Below the pieces are notes generated by a model. The model ran no database searches, was not told the DNA's origin, and saw only the letters and a list, made by a program, of their open reading frames with translations. This document shows, in pieces, positions 34,208-44,362 of a stretch of 64,000 bases of DNA (its first letter is position 1; each line of letters starts with the position of its first letter). Made by a program: the position numbers and the translations under genes. The stretch is taken from the NCBI GenBank assembly GCA_947179155.2, contig OX359264.1, forward strand, positions 55,763,202 to 55,827,201, written 5' to 3'. The DNA is from Hedera helix (lineage: Eukaryota > Streptophyta > Magnoliopsida > Apiales > Araliaceae).

Positions 34208-36522
34208 ATGGAAAATCAAGGAACACAAAAACGCCCTCATGTGGTGCTTGTGCCTGGTCCATTTCAAGGACACCTCAGTCCGATGCTCGAGTTAGGAAGC
34301 GTTCTTCATTCCAAGGGATTCTCCATAATAATTGCTCATACTGTTTTCAACTCTCCGAATCCTTGTAACCACCCTGAGTTCACCTTCCTACCCATACCAG
34401 ACAACCTATCTGATACCAATTCCGCCCCAGGAAATCTTATAGATCTTATAAAGGCTATTAACAATAACTGTGAAGCACCGCTGAGGAGAAGCTTGGCTCA
34501 TATAATGAATAAACATGAGCCACAGGATCAAGTTTTGTGCATCATTTATGATATGATCATGTACTTTTCTGCTGCAGTGGCTAATCACTTGAAGCTTCCA
34601 TGCATGATTTTACGTACGAGTAGTGCTTCTACTGCTGTTGCTTATGATTCCCTTCCTCTGCTCCATGCACAAGGTTACCTTCCTCTGCAAGGTATGTGTT
34701 CCAACAAAAATTTGAATTTTTTTACACGAAAACTAATTAAAAAAACTTGCATTTAACCCAAAAAAAGAGAGCCTGATTTGCGAAGATGATTTAGTACGAA
34801 TACTTAAAGAAAATGATTATTTTTTTCTTCTTATGAACAAAAACAAGCAACAATATGAGGTGTTAGCTGTAACGTAATTGTGAGAAAAAAACAAGAAGAT
34901 TTGGTAATCCTTCTCGAAACAAAGTTACTTTTGATATGTATTCTGCTCTACAAGTTTATCTCATATCCGTCCAATACCAAAGTTTCAAGCAACATGATCA
35001 AGCTGACTAGTAAACAAACTTTCTTAGACAAATTTCATGTCTGATGTTGGGCTTTTGTGGAGTCTAGTTATATTTCGACCCGGTTGATGACCCGACCCGA
35101 AAAATGTTGCGTGGATTTTTAATGGGATATTTTCTGAGGCTTAGTCCATGGAGCGAAGGCTTGGGCCGATAGAGTTGATTTGGCCTGTTTTGTAGCCCAT
35201 TGAAATTAATGTGCGCATGATGTACAAAAGGTATTTTGTGATTAGGGTTTCAGTATGTCGTATTTCTGAGAGTGTAGACTGTATTGCCGTTTTCTGATAA
35301 TAGTAAAAATCCTTGCAACTCCGTGGAGTAGGCAAATTGCCGAACCACGTAAATATTGTCTTGTGCGTGTGATTATTTTTCTTTGGCATGTGTTTTTCTT
35401 CCATCTTGTTTCTCACAGGTTCGGGAATTTTCGGTTTAATTCCCTACAGACGACTACCTGAATTGTATCTTTAATCATCATTTCTATCAATAACAATTTG
35501 ATGAAAAGCAGAACAAGAGCTATTCAGTATCTTCCGCAGATTAATTTCACTATATATTTCCTTCAATAGGGATAATTTTCCTAGACAGTAAGATTGCTTA
35601 CCTGAAATTCAGCTTAACGACTACATATTACACAGATTCAAAGTTGCAGGATCTAGTACCAGGGCTTCATCCCCTCAGGTTTAAGGATGTATCAACTTCT
35701 GACATGGGAAACATAGAAGAGGTACTAGAAATCGGAGAAATTACAAGCAATACAAGAACTTCCTCAGCCATGATCTGGAACACTGTCAACCATCTCGAGC
35801 AAAAAAAATTGGCACAGTACCAACAAAACTATCCTATTCTGTTCTTTTCGGTAGGTCCTATGTATAAAATGGCTCCAACCTCGTCTACTAGCTTACTCGA
35901 AGCAGACCATCATTGTATTACATGGCTCGACAAGCAAGCTACTCATTCAGTCATTTATGTAAGCATTGGGAGCTTAGCAATCATGGAAGAAAAAGAGCTA
36001 GCTGAAATAGCCTGGGGCCTGGCCAACAGTGGCCAACCATTCTTGTGGGTAATTAGGCCGGGCTCAGTATGTGATTCAGAATGGATTGAGCTGTTGCCAG
36101 AAGGATTTAAAGAAACTGTTGGAGAAAGAGGGTGCATTGTAAAATGGGCTCCCCAAAGGGAAGTTCTGGCCCATGATGCAGTGGGAGGTTTTTGGAGCCA
36201 TTGTGGCTGGAATTCGACTTTGGAAAGCATTAGTGAAGGGGTTCCAATGATATGCAGGCCTTGTTTTGCCGACCAAAACATTAATGCTAGATATTTGAGT
36301 GAGGTTTGGAAGGTAGGCCTGCCAGTGGAACATGAGTTGGAGAGAGGGGCGATCGCAAGAACTATAAGGAGACTCATGGTGGACAAGGAAGGAGGGGAAA
36401 TAAGGCGGAACGCAACTGATATGAAGGAAAAGATCGGCCTCAGTGTGAGTAAAGGTGGCTCTTCATATAACTCAATGAATGATTTAGCAGAGCTTATCTT
36501 GTCTTTCCAATTGACCAAGTGA
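34208..36522 (+). CDS. UDP-glycosyltransferase, UGT76-like (456 aa, two exons)
   Basis: This enzyme transfers a sugar, usually glucose from UDP-glucose, to a small molecule in the cytosol. Exon 1 is 34208-34691, the intron 34692-35635 (GTATGT...ACACAG), and exon 2 35636-36522. The junction restores PLQ-DSKL at codon 162, the usual UGT76 context. The N-terminus VVLVPGPFQGHLSPMLELG carries the catalytic His (H22), and D115 (IIYDMI) is a likely partner. The PSPG box starts at W332 (WAPQREVLAHDAVGGFWSHC, then GWNSTLESISEGVP and ending in CFADQ), as needed for UDP-sugar binding; its final residue Q favours glucose. The length is normal and no breaks were seen. The intron is swollen by an LTR-like insertion. 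Two UGT relics flank the gene, so this is the survivor of a small tandem cluster. The acceptor is unknown; relatives glycosylate hormones, defence compounds or terpenoids. Confidence 0.93.
35045..35448 (+). mobile_element. Solo LTR-like insertion inside the UGT intron (~404 bp)
   Basis: It starts TGTTGGGCTTTTG and ends TTCCCTACA. Inside is AACTCCGTGGAGTAGGCAAA followed by TTGCCGAACCACGTAAAT, a stretch widely seen in the R/U5 part of plant copia LTRs (from general knowledge). No perfect target duplication was found at these borders, so the ends may be off by a few bases. It lies in the same direction as the gene and accounts for nearly half of the intron. Confidence 0.6.
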
Positions 36523-37910
36523 CTTAATCATCATCAGCATTCAAGGTTTCTGATAAAGATTTGAAGCTGCTGGCCCCTATTAATGTTAATGTTGCATTTT
36601 TCATATGGCGTAGGCTTATGCAAAAAAAATTGCAATATTTTAGATTTTCATTGGTAAATTTTATTTTCAACAATCATAATGTAAGCAGAGCAAAATGTCA
36701 GGTCATTCTTCATATATGAATATCTATGTGATCTGAAGGAAAGAAATTCATGCTTGAACTTTATATTTTTTGTATTGGAAGGTGGTGGTTGTTTTCACCG
36801 CTAGAGTAGGGTGTGTTTCACATTAAATTATTTGTGCACATCTACTCAGGAGATGGGCAATATAATTTTTTGATGGTGTTTTAAAACAATAATTTTAAGT
36901 CCCACATTGTATATGTTTTAAAACATCTACCTTTTCTTACTATATATATAAACATAATTTTTACGTCGCTTATTTTATAATTTTTTTTATAAAATGTAGG
37001 TGACGTGGGATTTAATATTAAACAGTATTACATTTTATGTCCAAATGTTTTTTGTTTATCAATGATATTGTTTTACTCGATATTGTTTATGGGGTGGGTC
37101 CACCATAGCTCTCAAGTGATCAAAAGAGTCCATTCTTCATAGGTGCTAAAGCTAATAGAGTCCATTCACCATAGGTGCTAAAGCTAATAGAATAAAATAC
37201 TCCAATGCCTGAAGTAGTTAATCCCCAAAGATTCATAATGTTCAAAACTCATTGCTCTGTGAAATGCATCAATTATTATCATTAGCAATGCTTCATATTA
37301 TGGTATGACTACTCATACCTTGTGTACTTGAACCGCATGATAATATCAGAAGATAATTTTTTTTTGTGCGGCCAACCCAATAGCGAGCGATAGAGTATTT
37401 CAAGTAGTTAAATTCATATTAGGACCCTCCAATAATATCTTCAAATATGTCTCACTAATGGGTTAAGTTTGAATTTGTAATTCCAAATATGTCTCACTAA
37501 TGGGTTAAGTTTGAATATGCATTACAAAAGTTATCAGAACTTGCCGAGGAATATTGATTTGGGGTAATCAGTAATGAATCTACAATAATCAAAACCTTTT
37601 CGTACTCACGTCCCACATCTATTATTCTCCGAAGTAGATACGAGAAACTGCAGAATAAAAAAGGCAATCAGCTGAGGGGATTATTATCTTTGCGCTTGGG
37701 GCAATGACGCAGCTAGTGAGGTACTAACCGAGGCGCGTCAATTGCTGGTTGAAAACTATTTCCAAACCCCCTCTTTGGCCTGGGTGAACGCCTTGGCCAA
37801 AGAGAATTTTTGGAAGGTCCTCCCTCTAAAAAAGGGCAAGGTCCTACAATCCCCAGTTATATAATTTTTTTCTACGCTCTTCAAATATAGTCTCTTACTC
37901 GCATACAGTT
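36523..37910. other. Intergenic between intact and broken UGT, with small tandem duplications
   Basis: No gene seen. There is a 32-bp exact-type duplication (37125-37156 and 37157-37188, AGAGTCCATTC...) and a 42-bp unit repeated at 37442 and 37484 (CAAATATGTCTCACTAATGG). A GC-richer stretch at ~37680-37850 has no recognisable homology. Confidence 0.55.
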
Positions 37911-39410
37911 AAAAGGAAAACTGAGACGGCAACAAGTGGTGTTCGTCTCTGGTCCTTTTAAAGGAAACCTTAGTACGACGCTCGATTTAGGAACCATTTT
38001 TCGTTCCAAAGGCTCTCAATCATAATTGCCCCACATTCCTAATAATCACCGGGATTACATCTTCTTTTACCGATGCCTGAAAATTTGTCTGATTACCAAA
38101 TCTCCCCAGGGAATATAATAGCTCTAGTAAAGATTTGTCTGATTACCAAATCTCCCCAGGGAATATAATAGCTCTAGTAAAGATTATCAACAACAATTTT
38201 GAAGAAACCACCGAGGAAAAGCTTGGCTCAATTAACGAGTCAACTGGTGCCACAAAATCAAGTTGTTTGTGCATGTATTTTTCAGAAGCTGTGGCGAATA
38301 ATCTGTAGCTTCCTTGCATAATTTTTCGTACTAATAGTGGTTCGGCTGCGTTGGCTTACCCCATTCCATTTCTCGGTGCCAAGCAGAAGGTTACATTCCT
38401 CAGCAAGGTTTGTGTTCTTAATATGTCTGATTTTTTTTAAGGAGAACATTGAAAAATATATTTATGTTTACAATTTTATAACAATTTATGGTAGGAACAG
38501 GTAATCTATTGATAGACTGTTTTTTCCTAGGATTTTTTTAAAGATAAACTGGTAAATAGTGTAGTAATTTATAGAACAAGATTAAAAGGTTGAAATTGTT
38601 CCTTTTATGAGAATTCTCAAAGCTGTTAAGGTTATGGAATTTGTCAATTGAAATCATGACTAACAAATAAGCAACGATGGCGTAGAAGTGTCCAACAATA
38701 TCTCTAGGGCCATGATTATTTAGCGTTTAGTAGAGTAGTGATGGTATGATAACAGAATATCGATAAAGACAGTGCGTCATTTTATATTATTATAAAATAT
38801 GGAACAATTTTTTGCCTATTCTGTATTGTAGATTACGGCTAAAACTCAAACATAGCTATTCTGTTTTTGTAGATTCCGTGTTGCATGACTTAGTGCCCGG
38901 GCTTGAACCCCTGAGGTTTAATAATATACCGAGGGCTGATATGGGACCTTTAGAAGATGTAATAGAACTTACCGCCAACGCAAAAACTTCTTTAGCCATT
39001 ATCTGGCACCTCTGTCCACTATCTCGAACAAACGAACAAACTGACACACAATCCAATCACCCATTATTTATCTGATGTGGGACTCAAATTCACTTGTAAT
39101 ATTCTAACAATTTGTTAGGTAAGTTTTTTTAGAAACAATTGGAAAACAAGGGTGCATCATAATGCTGTGGGGGGATTTTGGAGCCATTACGGTTGGAATT
39201 CGAGTTTGGAAAGTATTAGTGCAGGGGTTCCAGTATTATGCTGGCCTTGTTTTGCAGATCAAAAGGTGAATTCAAGGTATTTGAGTCATGTGTGGAGGGT
39301 GGGGATTGAATTGGAGAGGAGGGGGAAAATTAAAGGAGCTATAAAAAGACTAATGGTGGAAAAGGAAGGAGAGGAAATGAGAATGAGAGCATTGAATTTA
39401 TTTCCAAATT
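37911..39410 (+). pseudogene. UDP-glycosyltransferase pseudogene
   Basis: A broken copy of the UGT at 34208-36522. The exon-1 part starts near 37911 (VVFVSGPFKGNLSTTLDLG); the catalytic His position is Asn, a stop follows near 38022, and more frame breaks are present. A 50-bp piece is duplicated in tandem (38083-38132 and 38133-38182). Exon 1 ends near 38407 with GTTTGTG. The exon-2 part from ~38873 reads DLVPGLEPLRF and ends at a stop by 39075. About 100 codons are missing before the PSPG remnant (39155: NAVGGFWSHYGWNSSLESIS), in which HCGW has become HYGW. The C-terminal homology fades near 39400. No functional enzyme is possible. Confidence 0.9.
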
Positions 39411-39520
39411 GTAACATTTTAATTTGTGTGCCAAATATTCGACATACAATGAAGAAGTTGTTGTAACACAACTAACTTGATAACGAGCCCGTTAGCTAGA
39501 GCTTTTATAGTAGCATGAAA

Positions 39521-39825
39521 ATACTACTCTCTTTGGGCCCAATAAAAGAACACTACTCCTTTCTTTTCCTTTTCAAAAGGATGCTTAAAGGTACAATTCT
39601 TTTTTTATTTTTAAATAATATAAAATACATTAAATGAAGAGTAAATATGTTATTTAGTGGGTCCACTAGTATAAAAAAATTAAAAATATTCATCACTTTA
39701 TATAATCTTGTGGGATCACTGAAAATAAGTTTAAAATCTTTTTTATTCTCTCCTCTATTTTTACTTTTTTTTTATTATATGTGTGTAAAAAATATATTTT
39801 GCTCGTCCTTTTGAGGACAGAGAGT
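39521..39825. mobile_element. Stowaway/Tc1-mariner-like MITE (~305 bp)
   Basis: The left end TACTCTCTTTGGGCCCAATA and the right end CCTTTTGAGGACAGAGAGTA are partly inverted (TACTCTCT with AGAGAGTA). Non-coding, with GGGTCCACTAG inside. It sits ~120 bp before element D. Confidence 0.65.
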
Positions 39826-40761
39826 ACAACGATTCAACAAAAAGAATCTCATTTTATAAATTCCCGTTCTATTGTGTTTGTATATAATTATTTATTTTAT
39901 TTTCCTCTTATATAATTATTTATTATTTTAATTCTCTTTTGGTCTTTTTGTAAGACCCCGAATTTTATGAAATACAAAATTTAATTTTTCTTCATATATA
40001 TATTTGTTTTTGAAACAGTAAGTGGTTAAATCGATAAAGTTAAAAGTTAAGGATGTTATGTGCAAATTTTATTTTGTCGGACAATATTCGCTTTGTCGGG
40101 GAATATTCGTTTGGTCGGGGAATATTCGTTTGGTCCGACGGCGCCGAAATAATAAATTATTGGTGGACCCCACATCGGAATATTTGTCGGATATAGAAAA
40201 CGACAGAAATAACCTTTTTAAATAAAAATAGTCAACGGAACTGTTAAAATACCGGTGATAAAAGAATAGTAGCATACGATAGTTATTGGTATTTTCTGTA
40301 GCACTCGGTACTCTACAGTAACACACGGTATTGCATAGTGTCTCATATTTTTGGTCTGATAATTGACACCGTAACTGTTACGCATCATTTCATCGATAAT
40401 TGTCACTGCATAATATTTTATATTATCAATTCAATAATTGTTGTTACACAGTATTTTGCATTATTGATTTAATAATTGTCATTACACTGTATTTTATATC
40501 ATTGAGTCAATAATTGTTGTTGCACTGTTTTTAAAATTATTGAACCTAATAATTGTCACAGTAACATATGCACAGTAATTCACATTATTGAATCAATAAT
40601 TGTCATTACACAGTAACGTATGCTTTATTTTACATTATTGTTATCTCTATTATGATGTTATTTAAACAGTTGTATTTCATTAATTTATTGACTTGATATC
40701 TAAGAGCTAACTATACTGTATTTATAACAATTAGTCATAATAATTGAATTGATAAAGTTAT

Positions 40762-41015
40762 TTGTTTATAATATAAAGTTAGGTGATTATTAGGTGATAT
40801 GAAATGAATGGTGTAGATTAAAGTGTGAATTATTGTTGAATAATTGAATTGATTTGTTTATAATATAAAGTTAGGTGATTATTATGTGATATGAAATGAA
40901 TGGTGTAGATTAAAGTGTGAATTATTGTTGAATAATTAAATTGATTTGTTTATAATATAAAGTTAGGTGATTATTAGGTGATATGAAATGAATGGTGTAG
41001 ATTAAAGATAATATA
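40762..41015 (+). repeat. ~95-bp tandem repeats in the U3 of B/D-type LTRs
   Basis: Three head-to-tail units, each containing TATAATATAAAGTTAGGTGA and GAAATGAATGGTGTAGATTA. The same array is in B (about 13665-13890) and the 3' LTR of D (about 47963-48216). It is absent from A and E, which carry other sequence at this place. Confidence 0.8.
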
Positions 41016-41095
41016 ATATTTGAAATGGATGGTGTAGATTAAAAGATGATCTTTAAATGAATGGTTTAGATTAAATGAATGATAAGATTTTTGGC

Positions 41096-41103
41096 TATAA
41101 ATA
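41096..41103 (+). promoter_or_regulatory. TATA box of D-type LTR promoter
   Basis: TATAAATA in TTTGGCTATAAATAGAAGCC. The same box is at 48297-48304 (3' LTR), 13973-13980 (B) and, on the minus strand, 1311-1318 (C). Confidence 0.65.
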
Positions 41104-42889
41104 GAAGCCTTAACTTAAGGATTTTTCATAAACTTCCTTACTTGTTCTTTCTTTCTCTCTCTAAATACTTCTTGTGAAAGTTCTCTCTAAGTGTGCTTAA
41201 GTCATCTTGAGTATTTGTGAAGATCTATAAGTATACGTGTACTGTTCAAGTTAATCAACCTCATTTAAATCAATATCCAGTCACGTGTTGAGGTAAGGGA
41301 TACCATCTTTTTCATCTTCCATTATTCAAACGTACTATGGTAAGGGATTATCATTATTTGATTCTCGATAATAATATTGTTTCTTCCTTACTCATAAGAC
41401 GTGCCTTTTATTTCCATGTATTAAATTGTGGGAATAACCTTACGGAGCGGATTGCCGCCTGTTGGTGAATAACCTTTCGTATTCATTCATTATTAATCTC
41501 TGAGAATAACCTTACGGAGCGGATTGCCGCCTGTTTGGTGAATAACTCTTTGTACTCAAATTCTATTAAATTGTGGGAATAACCTTACGGAGCGGATTGC
41601 CGCCTGTTTGGTGAATAACTCTTTGTACTTAAATTCTATTAAATTGTGGGAATAACCTTACGGAGCGGATTGCCGCCTGTTGGTGAATAACCCTTTGTAT
41701 TAATTTCCTTCACCTTTTGTTAATCAAACCTGCTACGGTAAGGGATATTATTTTCTTTCATACTCCTAAATCGAAATTTATTATGGAACTATTGCTTCTA
41801 TAATTCCTGAAAATATTTTATGTTCCATAATAGTTGAACTTCATTATTTCAACTGAACCTTCCTATTTACGTGAACCTTTCTATTGAATTGTAACCGTTA
41901 TTCTGAACTGTGGATCTTGAATATCATTTTTAAATTTCACTCCACATCATGTTGACAATTTGGACATTATTTGAATCTGTACAAAGTAAACTTCCGATAC
42001 TTATTGTTATCCTATTTCTTCTGTTCATCATTTATATCATTCTAATCATCCAAAAATCAAGCTGTTGTGAATATCTGTGGCCGGGGGCACAGATGTGATA
42101 TATTTGTTGAACAGATGATAGGTTAAAGGCGATATAATAGGTTAAATGCGATACATCTGTTCGGTGTCTTTTATGGCACGTGGTGAATGTTCTCTTTGGC
42201 CCGTAGTGCAAAGATGAACTGTTGTTTGGTATGATTATGACGAAAGGCTGAATCTGGTATAATCATGACCGTTGGTGCTATATTGAATATCTTTGGCCCG
42301 TAGTACAAAGATGAACTGTTGATGTGCATGATTATGATCAGGAACTGTGAATTTGTATTATCTTGACTAATGATATTTCAGATGATAAAAGTTGATGATG
42401 TTTTTCCTAAAAAGAGAACCGAGTGGACATTATAGTCTGCATTATTCTTCTAATAGATTACTTATTCCGCTGCTATTATTGATCTGAACGTTGTTTAAGA
42501 ATTTAACTGCAGTTTTTGATATAAACCTTGTAATCTATTGTATTCTATCAAGAACTCAACTGTTGAAGACTAATGATAATTTATTCGTCATTATCTTAGT
42601 CATGATATTCTTTACTGGGCTATTTGAGCTCACCCTTTCTTTTGTTCCATTGTTTTTCAACAGGAGATGAAAACATAACAGGGTCTAGCCGGGGAATGGA
42701 GTGAGGGTCCGAGGAATAGTTATCATAGTCTTCACGTTTTGTAAAATAGTGTGGCAATAATAGTGAAGACTTAGTTGTGTATTATTATACACTGTATTGT
42801 TGTACGTTGTGCTTTGTTGTAATAATTTTGTTGTAGTATTTTGACGACTCAAGTTTGGGCTGTGTGGGCCCAGATTTGGGGGCGTCACA

Positions 42890-43092
42890 GTTGGCATCAG
42901 AGCTTAGGGATATGGTCTTTAATGGAGATCTGGGGTTAGAACTAGGAGGGGAGAGACGAATAGAATCAATCACTAGTGTGTCTTACCTAAATTAGATTTA
43001 TTTTTTATCTAATGAATCGATTTGAATGTAGGAACATGAAGAGATGAGTCAGTTTATTTGAACTAACATTTATTTTGTGACCACAGTTAATT
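42890..43092 (+). other. Primer binding site and leader of element D
   Basis: TTGGCATCAGAGC starts at 42891, one base after the LTR, with the same single mismatch to the initiator tRNA-Met site as element A. The leader ends in TTTTGTGACCACAG (to 43086), an acceptor-like site seven bases before the ATG. Confidence 0.8.
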
Positions 43093-43713
43093 ATGGCATC
43101 TGGAAATCAGGAGGTTAACTATGAAATTACCGAAACAAATGTAGCTGCAAAACAAGAGGCGACGAATAATCTTCTTACAAACTCAGAGTTGAATCATTTG
43201 CCTAAGGCAAAAATTATGCGTGTTCTATCCAGTAAGGATGAAGGTGAAAGCTCTGCTACAGTCGTTCCAGATCCATTTTTAGAAGCAATTAAAGGAAGTA
43301 ACGAACTTGCGGAAATTATTGCCTTTAATTTACTCACTAATTGGGAGAGTGATATCACATGGTTATGCTCTATAACAAAGGATCAGAATATATGGACTTT
43401 TCATATTAGTCTTTGGGATTTATGGTGTTCCAGCTATGATTTTCAAGATTATTTAAAAATGATGTTTCTATACTTTTGGGCGTTACAATTTAGAGGAATT
43501 CAGGTTAAGTTAGTCACTATCGTGGAAACTGCAGTCTATCGAAAATACTATTTTAATGGAAATCATTGGTACCTTACTACTGATGAAGTTGATGAACCCG
43601 AGAAACAGTTTGCTAGAAAATTATTCAGTGGTATTCCCATGGTTGAAATACGTGAAGATCCGAATGAAGTATTCGGGATTCGATTTAACGATAACAGTCA
43701 AGAAACCGAATGA
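43093..43713 (+). CDS. Chimeric ORF: Gag N-terminus fused to unrecognised sequence (206 aa)
   Basis: Residues 1-32 (MASGNQEVNYEI...) match the Gag N-terminus of element A. From about residue 33 (nt ~43188) to ~200 nothing resembles Gag: there is no capsid block and no CCHC knuckle. The foreign part is acidic and Ser-rich first (DEGESSATVVPDP), then strikingly rich in W, Y and F (residues ~96-160, e.g. FHISLWDLWCSSYDF and NGNHWYL), and ends in an acidic tail. Element A homology returns at nt ~43700, where this frame soon stops (TGA 43711-43713) and protease continues in the +1 frame. I do not recognise the foreign segment. Possible sources are a host gene fragment, another mobile element or a viral gene. 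It has stayed open for ~170 codons and is in frame with the Gag start. Confidence 0.8.
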   Translation: MASGNQEVNYEITETNVAAKQEATNNLLTNSELNHLPKAKIMRVLSSKDEGESSATVVPDPFLEAIKGSNELAEIIAFNLLTNWESDITWLCSITKDQNIWTFHISLWDLWCSSYDFQDYLKMMFLYFWALQFRGIQVKLVTIVETAVYRKYYFNGNHWYLTTDEVDEPEKQFARKLFSGIPMVEIREDPNEVFGIRFNDNSQETE

Positions 43714-44362
43714 GGTGATAACCGGTAAGCTATTCATAAATTCTCGTGAAGTCTATGCCATATTAGATACTGGCTCTATCCACTCTTTTATCTCACCTAT
43801 ATGTACTCAACGTTTAAATTTGACTATTGAAAACTTAAATCTTGTCTTATCAGTTGAAACCTCATTGGAAGAAATACCTATTACATTTACTATCTATAAA
43901 TCTTGCCTAGTTCAAATCAACAACCTCACATTACCTGTTGACCTTATTTCTTTGGAGATACGTGAATTTGATGTGATTTTAGGAATTGATTGGTTGACTA
44001 CCCATCATGCTAAAATTGATTGTTTTCATAAGATTATTAGTTTTCATATTCCTAATCAACCTGTCATGCAAATTCAAGCAACTAAACCATTGAAATCTAT
44101 AACTGTTATTTCTAGCCATAAAGCCATTCGTTTATTGAAAAACGGATGTCAAGCCTTTTTAGCTCATGTCACTGATTTGAACAAAAACACGTCAAACTTG
44201 AATGATATTCCCATTGTTAATGAGTTTCCTGACGTTTTTTCTGAGGAACTTTCTGGCTTACCCCAAACCGTGAAATTAATTTTTATATTGATCTTGAACC
44301 CGGTACCAAGCCCATTTCCAAAGCTCCCTACCGAATGGCTCTCATTGAACTTCAAGAGTTAA
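43556..44362 (+). pseudogene. Element D protease region in a separate frame
   Basis: This frame is +1 relative to the chimeric ORF. Only its part from nt ~43700 is homologous to element A: NEVITGKLF, protease ILDTGSIHSF, then the linker to RT. In element A the same region is continuous with RT. Here one C of a CCCCC run is missing (CCCC at 44261-44264), so the frame slides away from RT and ends in unrelated residues at 44362. The Met at 43556 is only the first in this frame; no real start is evident. Protease would need frameshifting both into and out of this frame. Confidence 0.82.

Larger units (their letters stand above)
39949..42889 (+). repeat. 5' LTR of element D (2941 bp)
   Basis: TGTAAGACCCCG...GGGGGCGTCACA. 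It has a U3 array of GAATATTC units (about 40076-40135), three ~95-bp units (40762-41015), a TATA box (41096-41103) and four ~70-bp units (about 41427-41700). It is the same subtype as LTRs B and C; A and E have a different middle. Confidence 0.96.

Noticed and set aside
35955..36518. A 187-codon antisense frame opposite UGT exon 2
   Set aside because: It is a mirror of the strongly conserved UGT coding frame, which has the PSPG box on the plus strand.
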